Shown one piece after another: positions 1 to 9,629 of a stretch of 64,000 nt of DNA. The position numbers and the translations under genes were made by a program. The stretch is from an uncultured Lachnospiraceae bacterium. Its GTDB lineage: Bacteria; Bacillota; Clostridia; Lachnospirales; Lachnospiraceae. The DNA is taken from positions 1 through 64,000 of the forward strand of contig CAMEDC010000008.1 in assembly GCA_945913255.1 (NCBI GenBank), given 5' to 3'. How positions within the stretch are numbered: the stretch's first letter is position 1; each line of letters opens with the position of its first letter. The notes under the pieces were generated by a model. That model did not search any database and had not been told where the DNA came from. It saw only the letters and a program-made list of their open reading frames with translations.

Positions 1-395
1 AGACAGCTGACAACGAAAAAGAACACGCAAAGATGTGGTTCAAGGAATTGAATGGCTTAGGCGATACACCTGCAAACTTAAAAGCAGCAGCTGATGGTGA
101 AAACTATGAGTGGACAGATATGTATGAAGATTTTGCCAAAACAGCTGAAGCGGAAGGATTCACAGCTCTTGCAGCAAAATTCCGTATGGTAGCCGCAATC
201 GAAAAACATCATGAGGAAAGATATCGCGCACTTCTTAAGAATATCGAGATGGCACAGGTATTTGAAAAGAGTGAAGTGAAGGTATGGGAGTGCCGTAACT
301 GTGGTCATATCGTAGTTGGCATAAAGGCACCTGAAGTTTGTCCTGTATGTGCACACCCACAGTCATACTTTGAAGTGAATGTAGAGAATTACTAG
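1..395 (+). CDS. rbr: Rubrerythrin, 5'-truncated by window edge
   Basis: Frame is open upstream of the listed ATG ([16 protein letters not shown]...); C-terminal rubredoxin-like [10 protein letters not shown]...[13 protein letters not shown]. Confidence 0.95.
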   Translation, partial: TADNEKEHAKMWFKELNGLGDTPANLKAAADGENYEWTDMYEDFAKTAEAEGFTALAAKFRMVAAIEKHHEERYRALLKNIEMAQVFEKSEVKVWECRNCGHIVVGIKAPEVCPVCAHPQSYFEVNVENY

Positions 396-407
396 GAGGA
401 AATGCAA

Positions 408-776
408 ATGAGATTTTTTGTTTGTGAGCATTGTGGAAATATCGTAGAAATGGTTAAAGATAAGGGTGTGCCTGTAATGTGTTGCGGTCAGAAAATGACA
501 GAGCTTATTCCTGGCACATCCGACGGTGCAGCAGAAAAGCATGTGCCTGTTGTTAAAGTTGATGGTAACAGAGTTAGTGTGATAGTAGGAGAAGTAGAAC
601 ATCCAATGGTAGATGCCCATTATATTGAATGGATTGCAATAGAGACATCAAAAGGTGTTCAGAGAAAGAAATTAAAACCGGAACAGGCTCCAAAAGCTGA
701 GTTTATGCTAACGGATGGTGAATCTGTAGAGGCTGTGTATGCATATTGTAACTTACATGGTTTGTGGAAAGCATAA
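408..776 (+). CDS. dfx: Desulfoferrodoxin / superoxide reductase
   Basis: N-terminal CEHCGNIVE..CCGQKM desulforedoxin centre, then EKHVPVV...HPMVDAHYIEWI...YCNLHGLWK. Start chosen at MRFFVCEHCGN after the aggaggaa RBS. Confidence 0.95.
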   Translation: MRFFVCEHCGNIVEMVKDKGVPVMCCGQKMTELIPGTSDGAAEKHVPVVKVDGNRVSVIVGEVEHPMVDAHYIEWIAIETSKGVQRKKLKPEQAPKAEFMLTDGESVEAVYAYCNLHGLWKA

Positions 777-813
777 GAGCAGAAGTACATTTAGAATTTC
801 GGAAGAAGATGGC

Positions 814-852
814 AAAACAGGGACGAGAGAATTTTATCTCGCCCCTGTTTTT
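814..852 (+). terminator. Rho-independent terminator after dfx
   Basis: aaacaggg-acgagagaattttatctcg-cccctgttttt stem-loop followed by T-run. Confidence 0.8.
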
Positions 853-889
853 GTCAGGTGGAGAAGTAAAGGATCGAAATTATGATTAT

Positions 890-1240
890 TCAAATAAATA
901 GCTCTTTTTGGAAAGAAATATATGTTGGATAGGAATCTAAATTATGCATTGGAAGAGTCGAAAAGAGTGTGGGAGTAAAATAGAGCAAATAATGGTCAAA
1001 AAACCATCGACATCCGACCTCATGCACGATATAATATAGGTAACCTAAGGTACAATAGCACCAGGTCTGTGGAAGACCTTTCTCGATTCTTTTATTTTGT
1101 GCCCATTCAAATTTCTTCTCTATATCCGCTGATTTTGAGAGAGGATGTTCCTGGGAAAACTTTATTGCTTCTTCTCCCAAATTGTGCTTTTCCATACTCG
1201 AAATAAATCTAAGTGCATGTGGATTATCGTTTTTTGCCAT
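890..1240 (-). pseudogene. Probable remnant of a small conserved protein with internal deletion
   Basis: Well-formed N-terminus (MAKNDNPHALRFISSMEKHNLGEEAIKF..HPLSKSADIEKKFEWA) runs abruptly into LPQTWCYCTLGY and then low-complexity sequence overlapping a promoter-like repeat. Confidence 0.45.
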
Positions 1241-1499
1241 AGACTTTCTCCTTTTTCTCTAATGTGATACTTGTTTCCTGATGTAATGATATCACGTTTT
1301 TGATTTTCTTTCATTAGGGACCTAATGAAACCTCTTTTGTTTGTAGCTGCTATTTGTTTTTGGATATCTGCCTTGCCTCTGTAGGAGAATCTCAAGCTGC
1401 CAATTGGGAAAATGTTGATCGGGGAATTATTTGTGATAGAAACAGTTGATAGAATATGCTATATTGAATTTAATAGTAAAAGGAACAGGAGATCATGAG

Positions 1500-3119
1500 A
1501 TGAGAATTTTTCAAATGAGGAGCAGGAAAATGAGTAAAAATCAACTTTCAAAAGCAAACCCGGAGTCATCCGCACATTTTATCTTTCGTAACATTTGTGC
1601 AGTTGTAACTGTTTTCATCGCAATCTATTTTCTATATCAGTTTTTAGCAATAGACATGCAGTCACATAATCAGGATCAGTTTACTAATAGTATTGCAGAT
1701 GCGTATGCTTCCGATTATTTCGCACAGGGATTTGAGGAAGTGATGATGGAAGATTATGGTATTCAAATACCTTCCTTTGATGTCCCAAATATCTTCAACA
1801 TTCTTTTGTTTCTTTTGTGTGTGGTAGCCTGTGTGCTTTCGAATGTTGTAAACGGTCATCTTGTCAGACCTTTTTACAGAACTTCTGTTATTTCAACTGC
1901 AATTGTTATTGTGATACAGTGCATTTCTGCAACTCCGCTCAAGATATATATTCCAATTTTGTTGGCTACAATTATTCAGGGAACCGACGGGGACCTAGCA
2001 GCCATTGAACATATTAACCGGGAACTCCCTCGTTCTCTTATTTATGTATGTACCCTGGTTATCGCATTTCTTTTGGCTTTTATTCCTGCTTCAATTGCAC
2101 GAAAGAAAAATCATTCTTATGTAGGGTATTTCATATTTGGTTATTTATTTTTTCTTCCGGCGTTGGCGATATCCCTTTGTATTGGAGATAAATACAATGA
2201 CGAGAGAATCAATGGCAGGGGCATATTAGTTGTACTTGGTATTGTTATTACCTTTTATCTGACAAAGGTTTTTATTATGCCAATTGATATTTTTTCTTCG
2301 TATTTGTCGAATAAGTACTATCCGCAGCTTATGGAAAGTGAAGGAATTACAGGTATGCTTCTTGCTGTTTTGGCATTGGAGTTTGCCGTTGCCTTTATCC
2401 TTGCTCTTCTTGTAGCGCTGATAGTTACCAAGCTTCTGAAAAAGCCTGTCAATGCCATTGCTGTTTCGTTAAAAGTCGGTAAGAAAAAAGCCGGTTCTTC
2501 AAATTACACCGGGAAAAATGCCAATTATGTCTGCCAACTTTCTCGTGCTTTACCGATAGCAAAGAAGTATGAACGTTTTTTCAACAGACGTGATAAACTG
2601 GCGCGATATAAGAAATTAGATATTGATAATGTCATGGCAATGGCTTTGCCAATCACGCTTATTTTTGCGATATTTATTGAATTTGTTTACAAAAATATTA
2701 GTATTTATATCCCGCTTCCGTGGGATCAAAATGTATTTCCATGGAGAGTATATGGTTATGTTGTTCTTGGTATTTTTGTATTGACTTGTATTTTTGCCAA
2801 GCCGATTGCAATGCTAAAATGTAAAAAAGCACAGAAGCTTGATGCCATTAGCGAACAAAAGGGATATCTGCAAGCCATTCGTAATGAGTTGCCGGATTTT
2901 CATGAATTGCCGGATGAGGATATTCGCTATAAAACACTGCGTGATATGCGTATCATCTTCCGTTTTGGAGCAGACCATATGGCAATTAAAGATGCACTGG
3001 GCTTTGCTTCACTTACAAAAGAAGGTGTGGCAATGGCTAAAATTATTGCAACGGCTGCTGTACCAATTGTATTAGCAAAAGTTGTCAATGATTGTGTAGA
3101 CAGCTCTTCTGATACATAG
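1500..3119 (+). CDS. Multi-pass membrane protein of unknown function
   Basis: Long ORF with many hydrophobic segments; start chosen at MRIFQMRSRK (ORF track begins at 1446). Confidence 0.7.
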   Translation: MRIFQMRSRKMSKNQLSKANPESSAHFIFRNICAVVTVFIAIYFLYQFLAIDMQSHNQDQFTNSIADAYASDYFAQGFEEVMMEDYGIQIPSFDVPNIFNILLFLLCVVACVLSNVVNGHLVRPFYRTSVISTAIVIVIQCISATPLKIYIPILLATIIQGTDGDLAAIEHINRELPRSLIYVCTLVIAFLLAFIPASIARKKNHSYVGYFIFGYLFFLPALAISLCIGDKYNDERINGRGILVVLGIVITFYLTKVFIMPIDIFSSYLSNKYYPQLMESEGITGMLLAVLALEFAVAFILALLVALIVTKLLKKPVNAIAVSLKVGKKKAGSSNYTGKNANYVCQLSRALPIAKKYERFFNRRDKLARYKKLDIDNVMAMALPITLIFAIFIEFVYKNISIYIPLPWDQNVFPWRVYGYVVLGIFVLTCIFAKPIAMLKCKKAQKLDAISEQKGYLQAIRNELPDFHELPDEDIRYKTLRDMRIIFRFGADHMAIKDALGFASLTKEGVAMAKIIATAAVPIVLAKVVNDCVDSSSDT

Positions 3120-3305
3120 TTCCGGGTTACCCCTGTGGTAATCGAGAGTGCAAGGCTGCTCCTGCACAGTGATTTGACAGACAGAATTCAGGATGGCATG
3201 ATCTGAATCGGTAAGAGGTGAAGGTGCCTTCTATTTCTTTTGAACAGCGATTTTAATTATACTTTACGGGCATACCAGGTTATGTTTTTATGCTTTTGGG
3301 GAAAT

Positions 3306-3564
3306 TACAATAGTAAATTTGCGGAAATATTAGAGGGTGTTGCAACATCCTTCCCTCAGACAGAAAAATCATAGAAAATGGAATAGTTTCCGATATGACG
3401 GCTACCGATGTGTAAAAGATTTTAAACCTGAAACATGCATGGGAGTTTATTCTGGACCGTGATGTAGTCGCCAGCCGTTCCGACTACTATATGCTCAGCC
3501 ATATTGCAAGGCTTGTAAATGAAGGTTTTTTTGCAGAAGGGCTCAGGCAGATAATGGTAATATG
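3306..3564 (+). pseudogene. Fic-family protein, N-terminal remnant with frameshift and nonsense codon
   Basis: Reading across frames gives FWGNYNSKFAEILEGVATSFPQTEK / IIENGIVSDMTATDV*KILNLKHAWEFILDRDVVASRSDYYMLSHIARLVNEGFFAEG, which resembles the N-terminal region of Fic proteins; a frame change at the A-run near 3366 and an in-frame TAA. Confidence 0.7.
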
Positions 3565-3694
3565 ATAGCAGTCAAAAAAAACATCGACATCTGACCTTAT
3601 ACACGGTATGATATACATGAATTGATAAAGGCTAATAGTTTATACTATTTATGTCTTATAAAAGAGAATATTATGAATTTGGGGGGATCGAGAC

Positions 3695-3880
3695 ATGTCA
3701 GAAGAAATATTGGAAAAACCTGAATTAACCATTAACTTTTTATGTATTGACAAGTGGAAAAAGAAGCAGACACTTTCTGTCTTTGATTTTTCCAGTTTGC
3801 AGGGTACGGTATCATCGGTATTATTGATTGCTGTAATTGCCCTTCTTGTGAAATATATCAAGCTTAAAAAACGTCAATGA
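3695..3880 (+). CDS. Small single-pass membrane protein (61 aa)
   Basis: Upstream gggggatcg RBS-like sequence; hydrophobic C-terminal segment VSSVLLIAVIALLVKYI followed by KLKKRQ. Confidence 0.45.
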   Translation: MSEEILEKPELTINFLCIDKWKKKQTLSVFDFSSLQGTVSSVLLIAVIALLVKYIKLKKRQ

Positions 3881-4033
3881 TTTATTTGGCGGAATCATTT
3901 ATAGGGCTGTTTAGACAGTCCTTTTTTGAAAGAGAATACATGATTGTCTGAAAGAAACAATGAGGTTATCGTTTCCTGTTTGCATCAAATGGCAGGGAAA
4001 TAGCAGAACGAAAATCGAGGAGAAAGACAGAAA

Positions 4034-6865
4034 ATGAGTGAAAAGATATATTCCGTAGATGCATATGCAAAGACGGCAAGAGCGGCTGTTGCGGAGGGCT
4101 GCGTTCTTCTACGAAACGAAGGTGCGGTATTACCTCTGGAGGCAGGTACGAGGATTGCCCTGTTTGGAAGGAGTCAGTTCTGTTATTTTAAAAGCGGAAC
4201 CGGCTCGGGTGGAATGGTAAATACCGCTTATGTGACAGGGATTAAGGAAGCGTTAGAGAGTGATACACGTTTTGCATTAAATAAAGATCTGACGGCACAG
4301 TATGAGGAGTGGCTGAAAAGCCATCCATTTGATGTGGGCGCCGGCTGGGCGCAGGAGCCGTGGTTTCAGGAGGAAATGCCCATTACAAAGGAGATTGTCG
4401 AAAAGGCACGCACACAGTCGGATGTGGCTATTGTGATGATCGGACGAACCGCCGGGGAAGACAAAGATAATAAGATGGAGGCCGGCAGTTATCTTCTGAC
4501 CAAAGAAGAGGAAGATATGTTGGAAAACGTTTGTGCCGACTTTGAAAAGACCATTGTTCTTCTGAATGTTGGCAATATCATTGATATGGCCTGGGTGGAC
4601 AAGTATCAGCCGAAAGCCGTGATGTATGTTTGGCAGGGCGGTCAGGAAGGTGGCAATGGTGTTTTGGATTTGTTGAGCGGAGATGTTTCACCCTCCGGCA
4701 AGCTTTCGGACACCATCGCTTATAACATAAAGGATTATCCGTCCACGGAGAATTTCGGAGATGAAAAGCAAAACATTTATGCAGAGGACATCTATGTAGG
4801 CTATCGATATTTCTCCACTTTTGCACCACATTGTGTACGCTATCCCTTTGGATATGGTCTTTCTTATACGACCTTTGAAACCACAGGTGAAGTTACGGTT
4901 GATCTTTCAGGGAAGCTTCCAACTGTAACGGTAAAGAGTGTGGTAAAGAATACGGGAAATGTTGCAGGAAAAGAAGTGGTGATGGTATTTGCCGAGGCTC
5001 CTCAGGGAAGGCTGGGAAAGGCAACACGGGTACTTTGCGGATACGCTAAGACTACCTGCTTACAGCCGGGGGAAGATCAGACCATTACCATTGAGGTACC
5101 GGCAAAGTATTTTGTTTCCTATGATGACAGCGGTGTTACCGGCCATAAATCCTGCTATGTGTTAGAGGCGGGGGAATATCGTTTTTATGTTGGCGATAAT
5201 GCAAGGGATGCCGGATGCGTAGGTAGCTTTACCTTAAAGGAGCTTTTGATTACCGAGGAATTGGAGGAGGCTATGGCTCCGACGGTTGCCTTCCGCCGTT
5301 TGACCACAGGCGCAAAGAAAGCGGATGACACCTATGAAGTAGCAAAGCAGGAAGTACCTCTCCGCACTGTGGACATGTGGATGAGAAGAAGAGAGCGCAT
5401 GCCCAAGTGCAATCAGTATACCGGCGACAGGGGATATCGTTTATCGGATGTGGAGTCAGGAAAGGTCACTATGGATGAATTTCTTGCCCAGATGACGGAG
5501 GAAGAACTTGTTTGTATTGTCCGGGGAGAAGGGATGTGTTCTCCGAAGGTAACAGCGGGAACGGCAGCAGCCTTTGGCGGTGTGACAAAGCGTTTGCAGG
5601 AGCTTGGGCTTCCGGTGGCCTGCTGTGCCGATGGACCCAGCGGAATCCGTATGGACTGCGGAACCATCGCTTTTGCAATGCCGAACGGAACCTGTCTGGC
5701 TTGTTCCTTCAATGATGAGCTGGTGGGCGAGCTTTATGAGTGGGAAGGAATGGAGCTTCGCAAGAATCAGGTGGATACTCTGTTGGGACCCGGTATGAAT
5801 ATACATAGAAATCCTTTGAACGGAAGAAACTTTGAGTATTTTTCCGAAGATCCGTTTTTGACCGGTAAGATGGCTGCTGTTCAGCTTCGTGCCATGCATA
5901 AGTACGGCGTGACCGGAACCATCAAGCATTTTGCCTGCAATAATCAGGAGCTTTCCAGACATTTTGCCATGGGTATTGTGTCAGAGCGTGCGTTAAGAGA
6001 AATATACCTGAAGGGGTATGAGATTGCGGTGAAAGAAGGGCAGGCGCGTTCGATCATGTCCACCTATGGTCCCGTCAATGGTCTGTGGACTGCCGGAAAC
6101 TATGATCTTTTGACCACTATTTTACGAAGAGAATGGGGCTATACCGGAATCGTCATGACGGACTGGTGGGCGAAAATCAACGATGAGGGCAAGGAAGCCA
6201 CCATTCAGAATACAGCAGCCATGGTTCGTGCACAGAATGATCTGTATATGGTCACCGGGGATTCTTTGGGCAATACGAATCAGGACAATTCAGAAGAAGA
6301 ATTAAAAAAGGGTACTGTGAGAAGAGAAGAGTTTGTTCGCTGCGCGGCAAACATCTGTAGATTCTTACTGCAGTCTTATGCATACGAAAGATTGATGGGA
6401 CGTATGACCGCCCTGGATGAGCAGCTTCAAAGGATTGCGGAAGAGGAAAGTGCAGTCAGCGGTAAGGTATATAATATTGAAATGACGGAAGCCGAAGCGT
6501 CTATCAATCCGGCATGGATTAACACAGAGAAGGGACGCTCTACGGTATTCCAGGTGACAGTAAAGGAGCGGGGCTTGTATCATATGGAACTGACCTATCG
6601 CGCATCGGCAGACAGCACCGATTTGGCACAGATTCCACTTTCCGTCTTTCAGGATAAGCAGCTGGCAGAGATGATTTCCCTTGCCGGTTCTCAAAAAGAG
6701 TGGAAGACCAGCATTATCAAGTTCCCGAACTTTTTAATGAGCTATACTTTCTATGCAAAGTTATTCTTTGGTATGGGCGGTATGGAAATTAAGGAATGCA
6801 AGATTGTCATGAGCAAGTCCTACGAGGAAGAAATCTTACAGGGAAGACAGAAAGAATTACAGTAA
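4034..6865 (+). CDS. Glycoside hydrolase family 3 (beta-glucosidase type), permuted domain order
   Basis: Begins with the GH3 C-terminal-type domain (GCVLLRNEGAVLPL), then Fn3-like segment, then the TIM-barrel (ADGPSGIR, LLGPGMNIHRNPLNGRNFEYFSEDP, KHFACNNQE, VMTDWW). Confidence 0.92.
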   Translation: MSEKIYSVDAYAKTARAAVAEGCVLLRNEGAVLPLEAGTRIALFGRSQFCYFKSGTGSGGMVNTAYVTGIKEALESDTRFALNKDLTAQYEEWLKSHPFDVGAGWAQEPWFQEEMPITKEIVEKARTQSDVAIVMIGRTAGEDKDNKMEAGSYLLTKEEEDMLENVCADFEKTIVLLNVGNIIDMAWVDKYQPKAVMYVWQGGQEGGNGVLDLLSGDVSPSGKLSDTIAYNIKDYPSTENFGDEKQNIYAEDIYVGYRYFSTFAPHCVRYPFGYGLSYTTFETTGEVTVDLSGKLPTVTVKSVVKNTGNVAGKEVVMVFAEAPQGRLGKATRVLCGYAKTTCLQPGEDQTITIEVPAKYFVSYDDSGVTGHKSCYVLEAGEYRFYVGDNARDAGCVGSFTLKELLITEELEEAMAPTVAFRRLTTGAKKADDTYEVAKQEVPLRTVDMWMRRRERMPKCNQYTGDRGYRLSDVESGKVTMDEFLAQMTEEELVCIVRGEGMCSPKVTAGTAAAFGGVTKRLQELGLPVACCADGPSGIRMDCGTIAFAMPNGTCLACSFNDELVGELYEWEGMELRKNQVDTLLGPGMNIHRNPLNGRNFEYFSEDPFLTGKMAAVQLRAMHKYGVTGTIKHFACNNQELSRHFAMGIVSERALREIYLKGYEIAVKEGQARSIMSTYGPVNGLWTAGNYDLLTTILRREWGYTGIVMTDWWAKINDEGKEATIQNTAAMVRAQNDLYMVTGDSLGNTNQDNSEEELKKGTVRREEFVRCAANICRFLLQSYAYERLMGRMTALDEQLQRIAEEESAVSGKVYNIEMTEAEASINPAWINTEKGRSTVFQVTVKERGLYHMELTYRASADSTDLAQIPLSVFQDKQLAEMISLAGSQKEWKTSIIKFPNFLMSYTFYAKLFFGMGGMEIKECKIVMSKSYEEEILQGRQKELQ

Positions 6866-7010
6866 CAAGTTTGCATAAAGCGATTTTGAAATAAGAGCAA
6901 AAATAGTCGAGTAAATTCCCATCACATGATTGTAAAATGTTTGTGTAACTACAAATAACAATCGAACCAATGACAGTTAGGTCAAAGAATATGTGAATGG
7001 GGGATATGAA

Positions 7011-8177
7011 ATGGTACACGACTTAATGAATGATATAGGAAAAGAACGGCCGGTAGGCACGAAGAACAATACGGATATTCTTCACTATTTAGAAGAGTTA
7101 CTGGTGAAAATGGGTTATGAAACAGAGAAGCTGCCTTTTTCGTGTAAAACATGGGAAACAGGTGAATCCTGTTTATTTCTGGATGACAGGAAAATTGAAA
7201 TCCAGGCAAGTCCTTTTTCACAGGCGTTTGAGGGTTCCGGAAGACTGGTGTTTGTCAAGAGTGCGGATGAACTGGAAGCGGTAGATTGTCAGGATTGTAT
7301 TTTGGTTGTTGGTGGAAAATTAGCAGAAGAGCCCTTACAACCAAAAGACTATCCTTTCTATTATCCGGACGAACACAGGTATTTGATTGAATTACTTGAG
7401 AGGAAACAACCTGCTGTAATTATCGCTGCGACAGGAAAACATGCCCTGTGCGGATTACAGCCATATCCGCTTTTCGAGGATGGGAATTTCCTGATTCCTT
7501 CCGCCTATGTACCGGAGATGATGTTTGAGGAATTACAAGGTAATGAGAAGGAAGGAATGACCCGGGTATCTATTTTGTCAAAGAATCAACAGCAAAACAG
7601 CTATCAGCTCGTGGCGAAGAAAAGGAACAAAGGCAATCACGGCAAAATCGTTGTATGTGCTCATATGGACACGAAGTATCATACAAGAGGAGCGCTTGAT
7701 AATGCGGTTGGGGTCGCTGTGCTAATGGAAGTAGCCGAAAAGCTTGCAAGCTCTGATTATGATATTGATATTGTTCCCTTTAATGGAGAGGAATACTACG
7801 GAGCCAGCGGCGAAGTGGAATATCTGAAGTACATTCGTTCCGGCCGGGATACGGTTTCTTTGGTAGTCAATATTGATTCTCCTTGCCATGTCGGCTCTCA
7901 AATAGCGGTATCACTATACAATTTTGGTGATTCTGCAAAAGAGGCTGTTGACCGTTTGATGCAAACACAAAATGAAGTGGTTTATGGCTCGGAATGGTAT
8001 GCAGGCGATCATGCTGCCTTTGCATTCCGGGGAATCCCCTGTATGGTATTGAGTTCTTCTGACTTATTTGAAGGTGGCTTAGATGATACACATACGATGC
8101 GGGATACACCGGATAAAGTTGATCTCAGTCAGGTAAAACCTGCTGCTGACTTTATCATGCAATATATCCAACGATAA
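7011..8177 (+). CDS. M28-family zinc peptidase
   Basis: VVCAHMDTKYHTRGALDNAVGVAVLMEVA...PFNGEEYYGASGE...YAGDHAAF metal-site motifs. Confidence 0.88.
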   Translation: MVHDLMNDIGKERPVGTKNNTDILHYLEELLVKMGYETEKLPFSCKTWETGESCLFLDDRKIEIQASPFSQAFEGSGRLVFVKSADELEAVDCQDCILVVGGKLAEEPLQPKDYPFYYPDEHRYLIELLERKQPAVIIAATGKHALCGLQPYPLFEDGNFLIPSAYVPEMMFEELQGNEKEGMTRVSILSKNQQQNSYQLVAKKRNKGNHGKIVVCAHMDTKYHTRGALDNAVGVAVLMEVAEKLASSDYDIDIVPFNGEEYYGASGEVEYLKYIRSGRDTVSLVVNIDSPCHVGSQIAVSLYNFGDSAKEAVDRLMQTQNEVVYGSEWYAGDHAAFAFRGIPCMVLSSSDLFEGGLDDTHTMRDTPDKVDLSQVKPAADFIMQYIQR

Positions 8178-8189
8178 CAATAATACCTA

Positions 8190-8468
8190 TTACATTTTTC
8201 CTAAGAGATATTTGGCGATTTCTCCGGAGGCTATTGTGTTTTCTACCCACAGTTTCAAAGAATCGATGGTTAGCGACATATTGTCCAGATAATCTTTTAT
8301 TCTCAAAAAGTCTGAAATTTCATCTTCTGTCACTTTACCGTCGGCTGCGATATCGATCATTCGATCTTTTTCCTTGGAAAGAGTGTTTAAAGTTGAGAGC
8401 ATTTCAAGGGTTATCATCGAGAGATCTTTCGCGGTAACTTCCGACCCATTTCGATTCTCCTTTGCCAA
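8190..8468 (-). pseudogene. Short acidic/helical ORF, possibly the C-terminal remnant of a larger (HTH-type?) gene
   Basis: Only a TTG start; an in-frame TAA lies three codons upstream (TAA ATT GCT TTG GCA AAG). Family assignment is weak. Confidence 0.35.
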
Positions 8469-8548
8469 AGCAATTTATGCATTCGGATTACTGTATAGAA
8501 GCCAAATGGTATAAAGTTTCGCAGAAGTCAAAAGGTATAAAATTTCTC

Positions 8549-8576
8549 TTGCCAAATGAATGAAATAAGATATAAT
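8549..8576 (+). promoter_or_regulatory. Sigma-A-type promoter of the amino-acid ABC operon
   Basis: TTGCCA (8549-8554), 16-nt spacer, TATAAT (8571-8576), upstream of the solute-binding protein gene. Confidence 0.65.
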
Positions 8577-8632
8577 GTATACATGTATATAATAAATATG
8601 CAATTATGTGTATATTTTAAGGAGGAGAAATT

Positions 8633-9490
8633 ATGAAAAAGAAATTGTTTGCGGTTCTGATGTCTGTATGCATGGTTGCAGCTTTTGCGGGCTGCGGAAA
8701 ATCCGAAGATGCGTCTGCGAATGCTTCCGGAGTAGAGACTGTTTCCAAGGGAAAGCTGACTGTTGCTACCAGCCCTGACTTTGCACCTTATGAATTTTAT
8801 GCGATCGGTGAGGACGGAACTCCTGCCCTGGCAGGTTTTGATATGGCTCTTGCCAAATACATTGCAGATTATATGGGACTTGAGCTTGAGGTTGTTCCCA
8901 TGGACTTCGACGGTGTGCTCTCTGAGTTGGCAACCGGAAACGTAGATCTGGGTCTTGCAGGCCTGTCTCCCGATCCTGCCCGTGCAGATGCCATGGATTT
9001 CTCAGATATTTATTACATGGGCGGTCAGTCACTGGTTACTGTAGCTGACAAGGCAGATTCCATTAAGAGCTTTGATGATGTAAACAAACCGGAAGTTTCT
9101 GTTGGTGCCCAGATTGGTTCCATTCAGATGGATCTGGCAAATGAGAATACTCCCAATGCTGACATCGTTGCACTGCCCAAGGTTACTGATTTGATCAGTG
9201 AGTTGGTTGGTGGTAAGATGGATGCGGCTTTCATTGAGACCGCTGTAGCAGAGAGCTACAAGACGAACTACCCGGAGCTTACACTGGTTCTTGATGTTCC
9301 TTATGATGTTGAGGGTTCTGCAGTCGGTATTAAGAAGGGCAATGAAGCTCTGAAGGATGCTGTCAATGCAGCAATCGCTGCAGCCATTGCAGACGGATCT
9401 ATGGATAAATTCGTTGCAGAGGCAAATGAACAGGCTTCCGGAAATACCTATGAAGGTCTTTTGGATGAGAACGGAAACGTTCAGCAGTAA
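8633..9490 (+). CDS. Amino-acid ABC transporter substrate-binding lipoprotein
   Basis: Lipobox AAFAGCG; LTVATSPDFAPYEF...GFDMALAKYIA...GLAGLSPDPAR SBP_bac_3-type sequence. Confidence 0.93.
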   Translation: MKKKLFAVLMSVCMVAAFAGCGKSEDASANASGVETVSKGKLTVATSPDFAPYEFYAIGEDGTPALAGFDMALAKYIADYMGLELEVVPMDFDGVLSELATGNVDLGLAGLSPDPARADAMDFSDIYYMGGQSLVTVADKADSIKSFDDVNKPEVSVGAQIGSIQMDLANENTPNADIVALPKVTDLISELVGGKMDAAFIETAVAESYKTNYPELTLVLDVPYDVEGSAVGIKKGNEALKDAVNAAIAAAIADGSMDKFVAEANEQASGNTYEGLLDENGNVQQ

Positions 9491-9523
9491 TTCTGGGAAT
9501 ACTTTGGATTTGGTAAGTGGATT

Positions 9524-9548
9524 CCTCCCCGGAAACGGGGAGGATTTT
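9524..9548 (+). terminator. Intra-operon hairpin (attenuator-like)
   Basis: cctccccggaaacggggagg stem followed by attttaa, between the SBP and permease genes. Confidence 0.6.
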
Positions 9549-9594
9549 AACTATTTGAAGAGTTAACTATTTGAAGAGTTAACTATTTGAAGAG
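9547..9594 (+). repeat. Three perfect tandem copies of ttaactatttgaagag (16 bp)
   Basis: 9547-9562, 9563-9578, 9579-9594 identical. Confidence 0.97.
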
Positions 9595-9629
9595 ATAGAA
9601 CAAATCGTACAAGAAAAAGGAGGGTACTA

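Noticed and set aside
5456-5962. 168-aa and other minus-strand ORFs inside the GH3 gene
   Set aside because: Antisense to a clearly conserved CDS; no recognisable protein features. Shadow ORF.
9547-9594. Tandem 16-bp repeat considered as a CRISPR fragment or phage att site
   Set aside because: No spacers and no integrase nearby; a simple tandem repeat.
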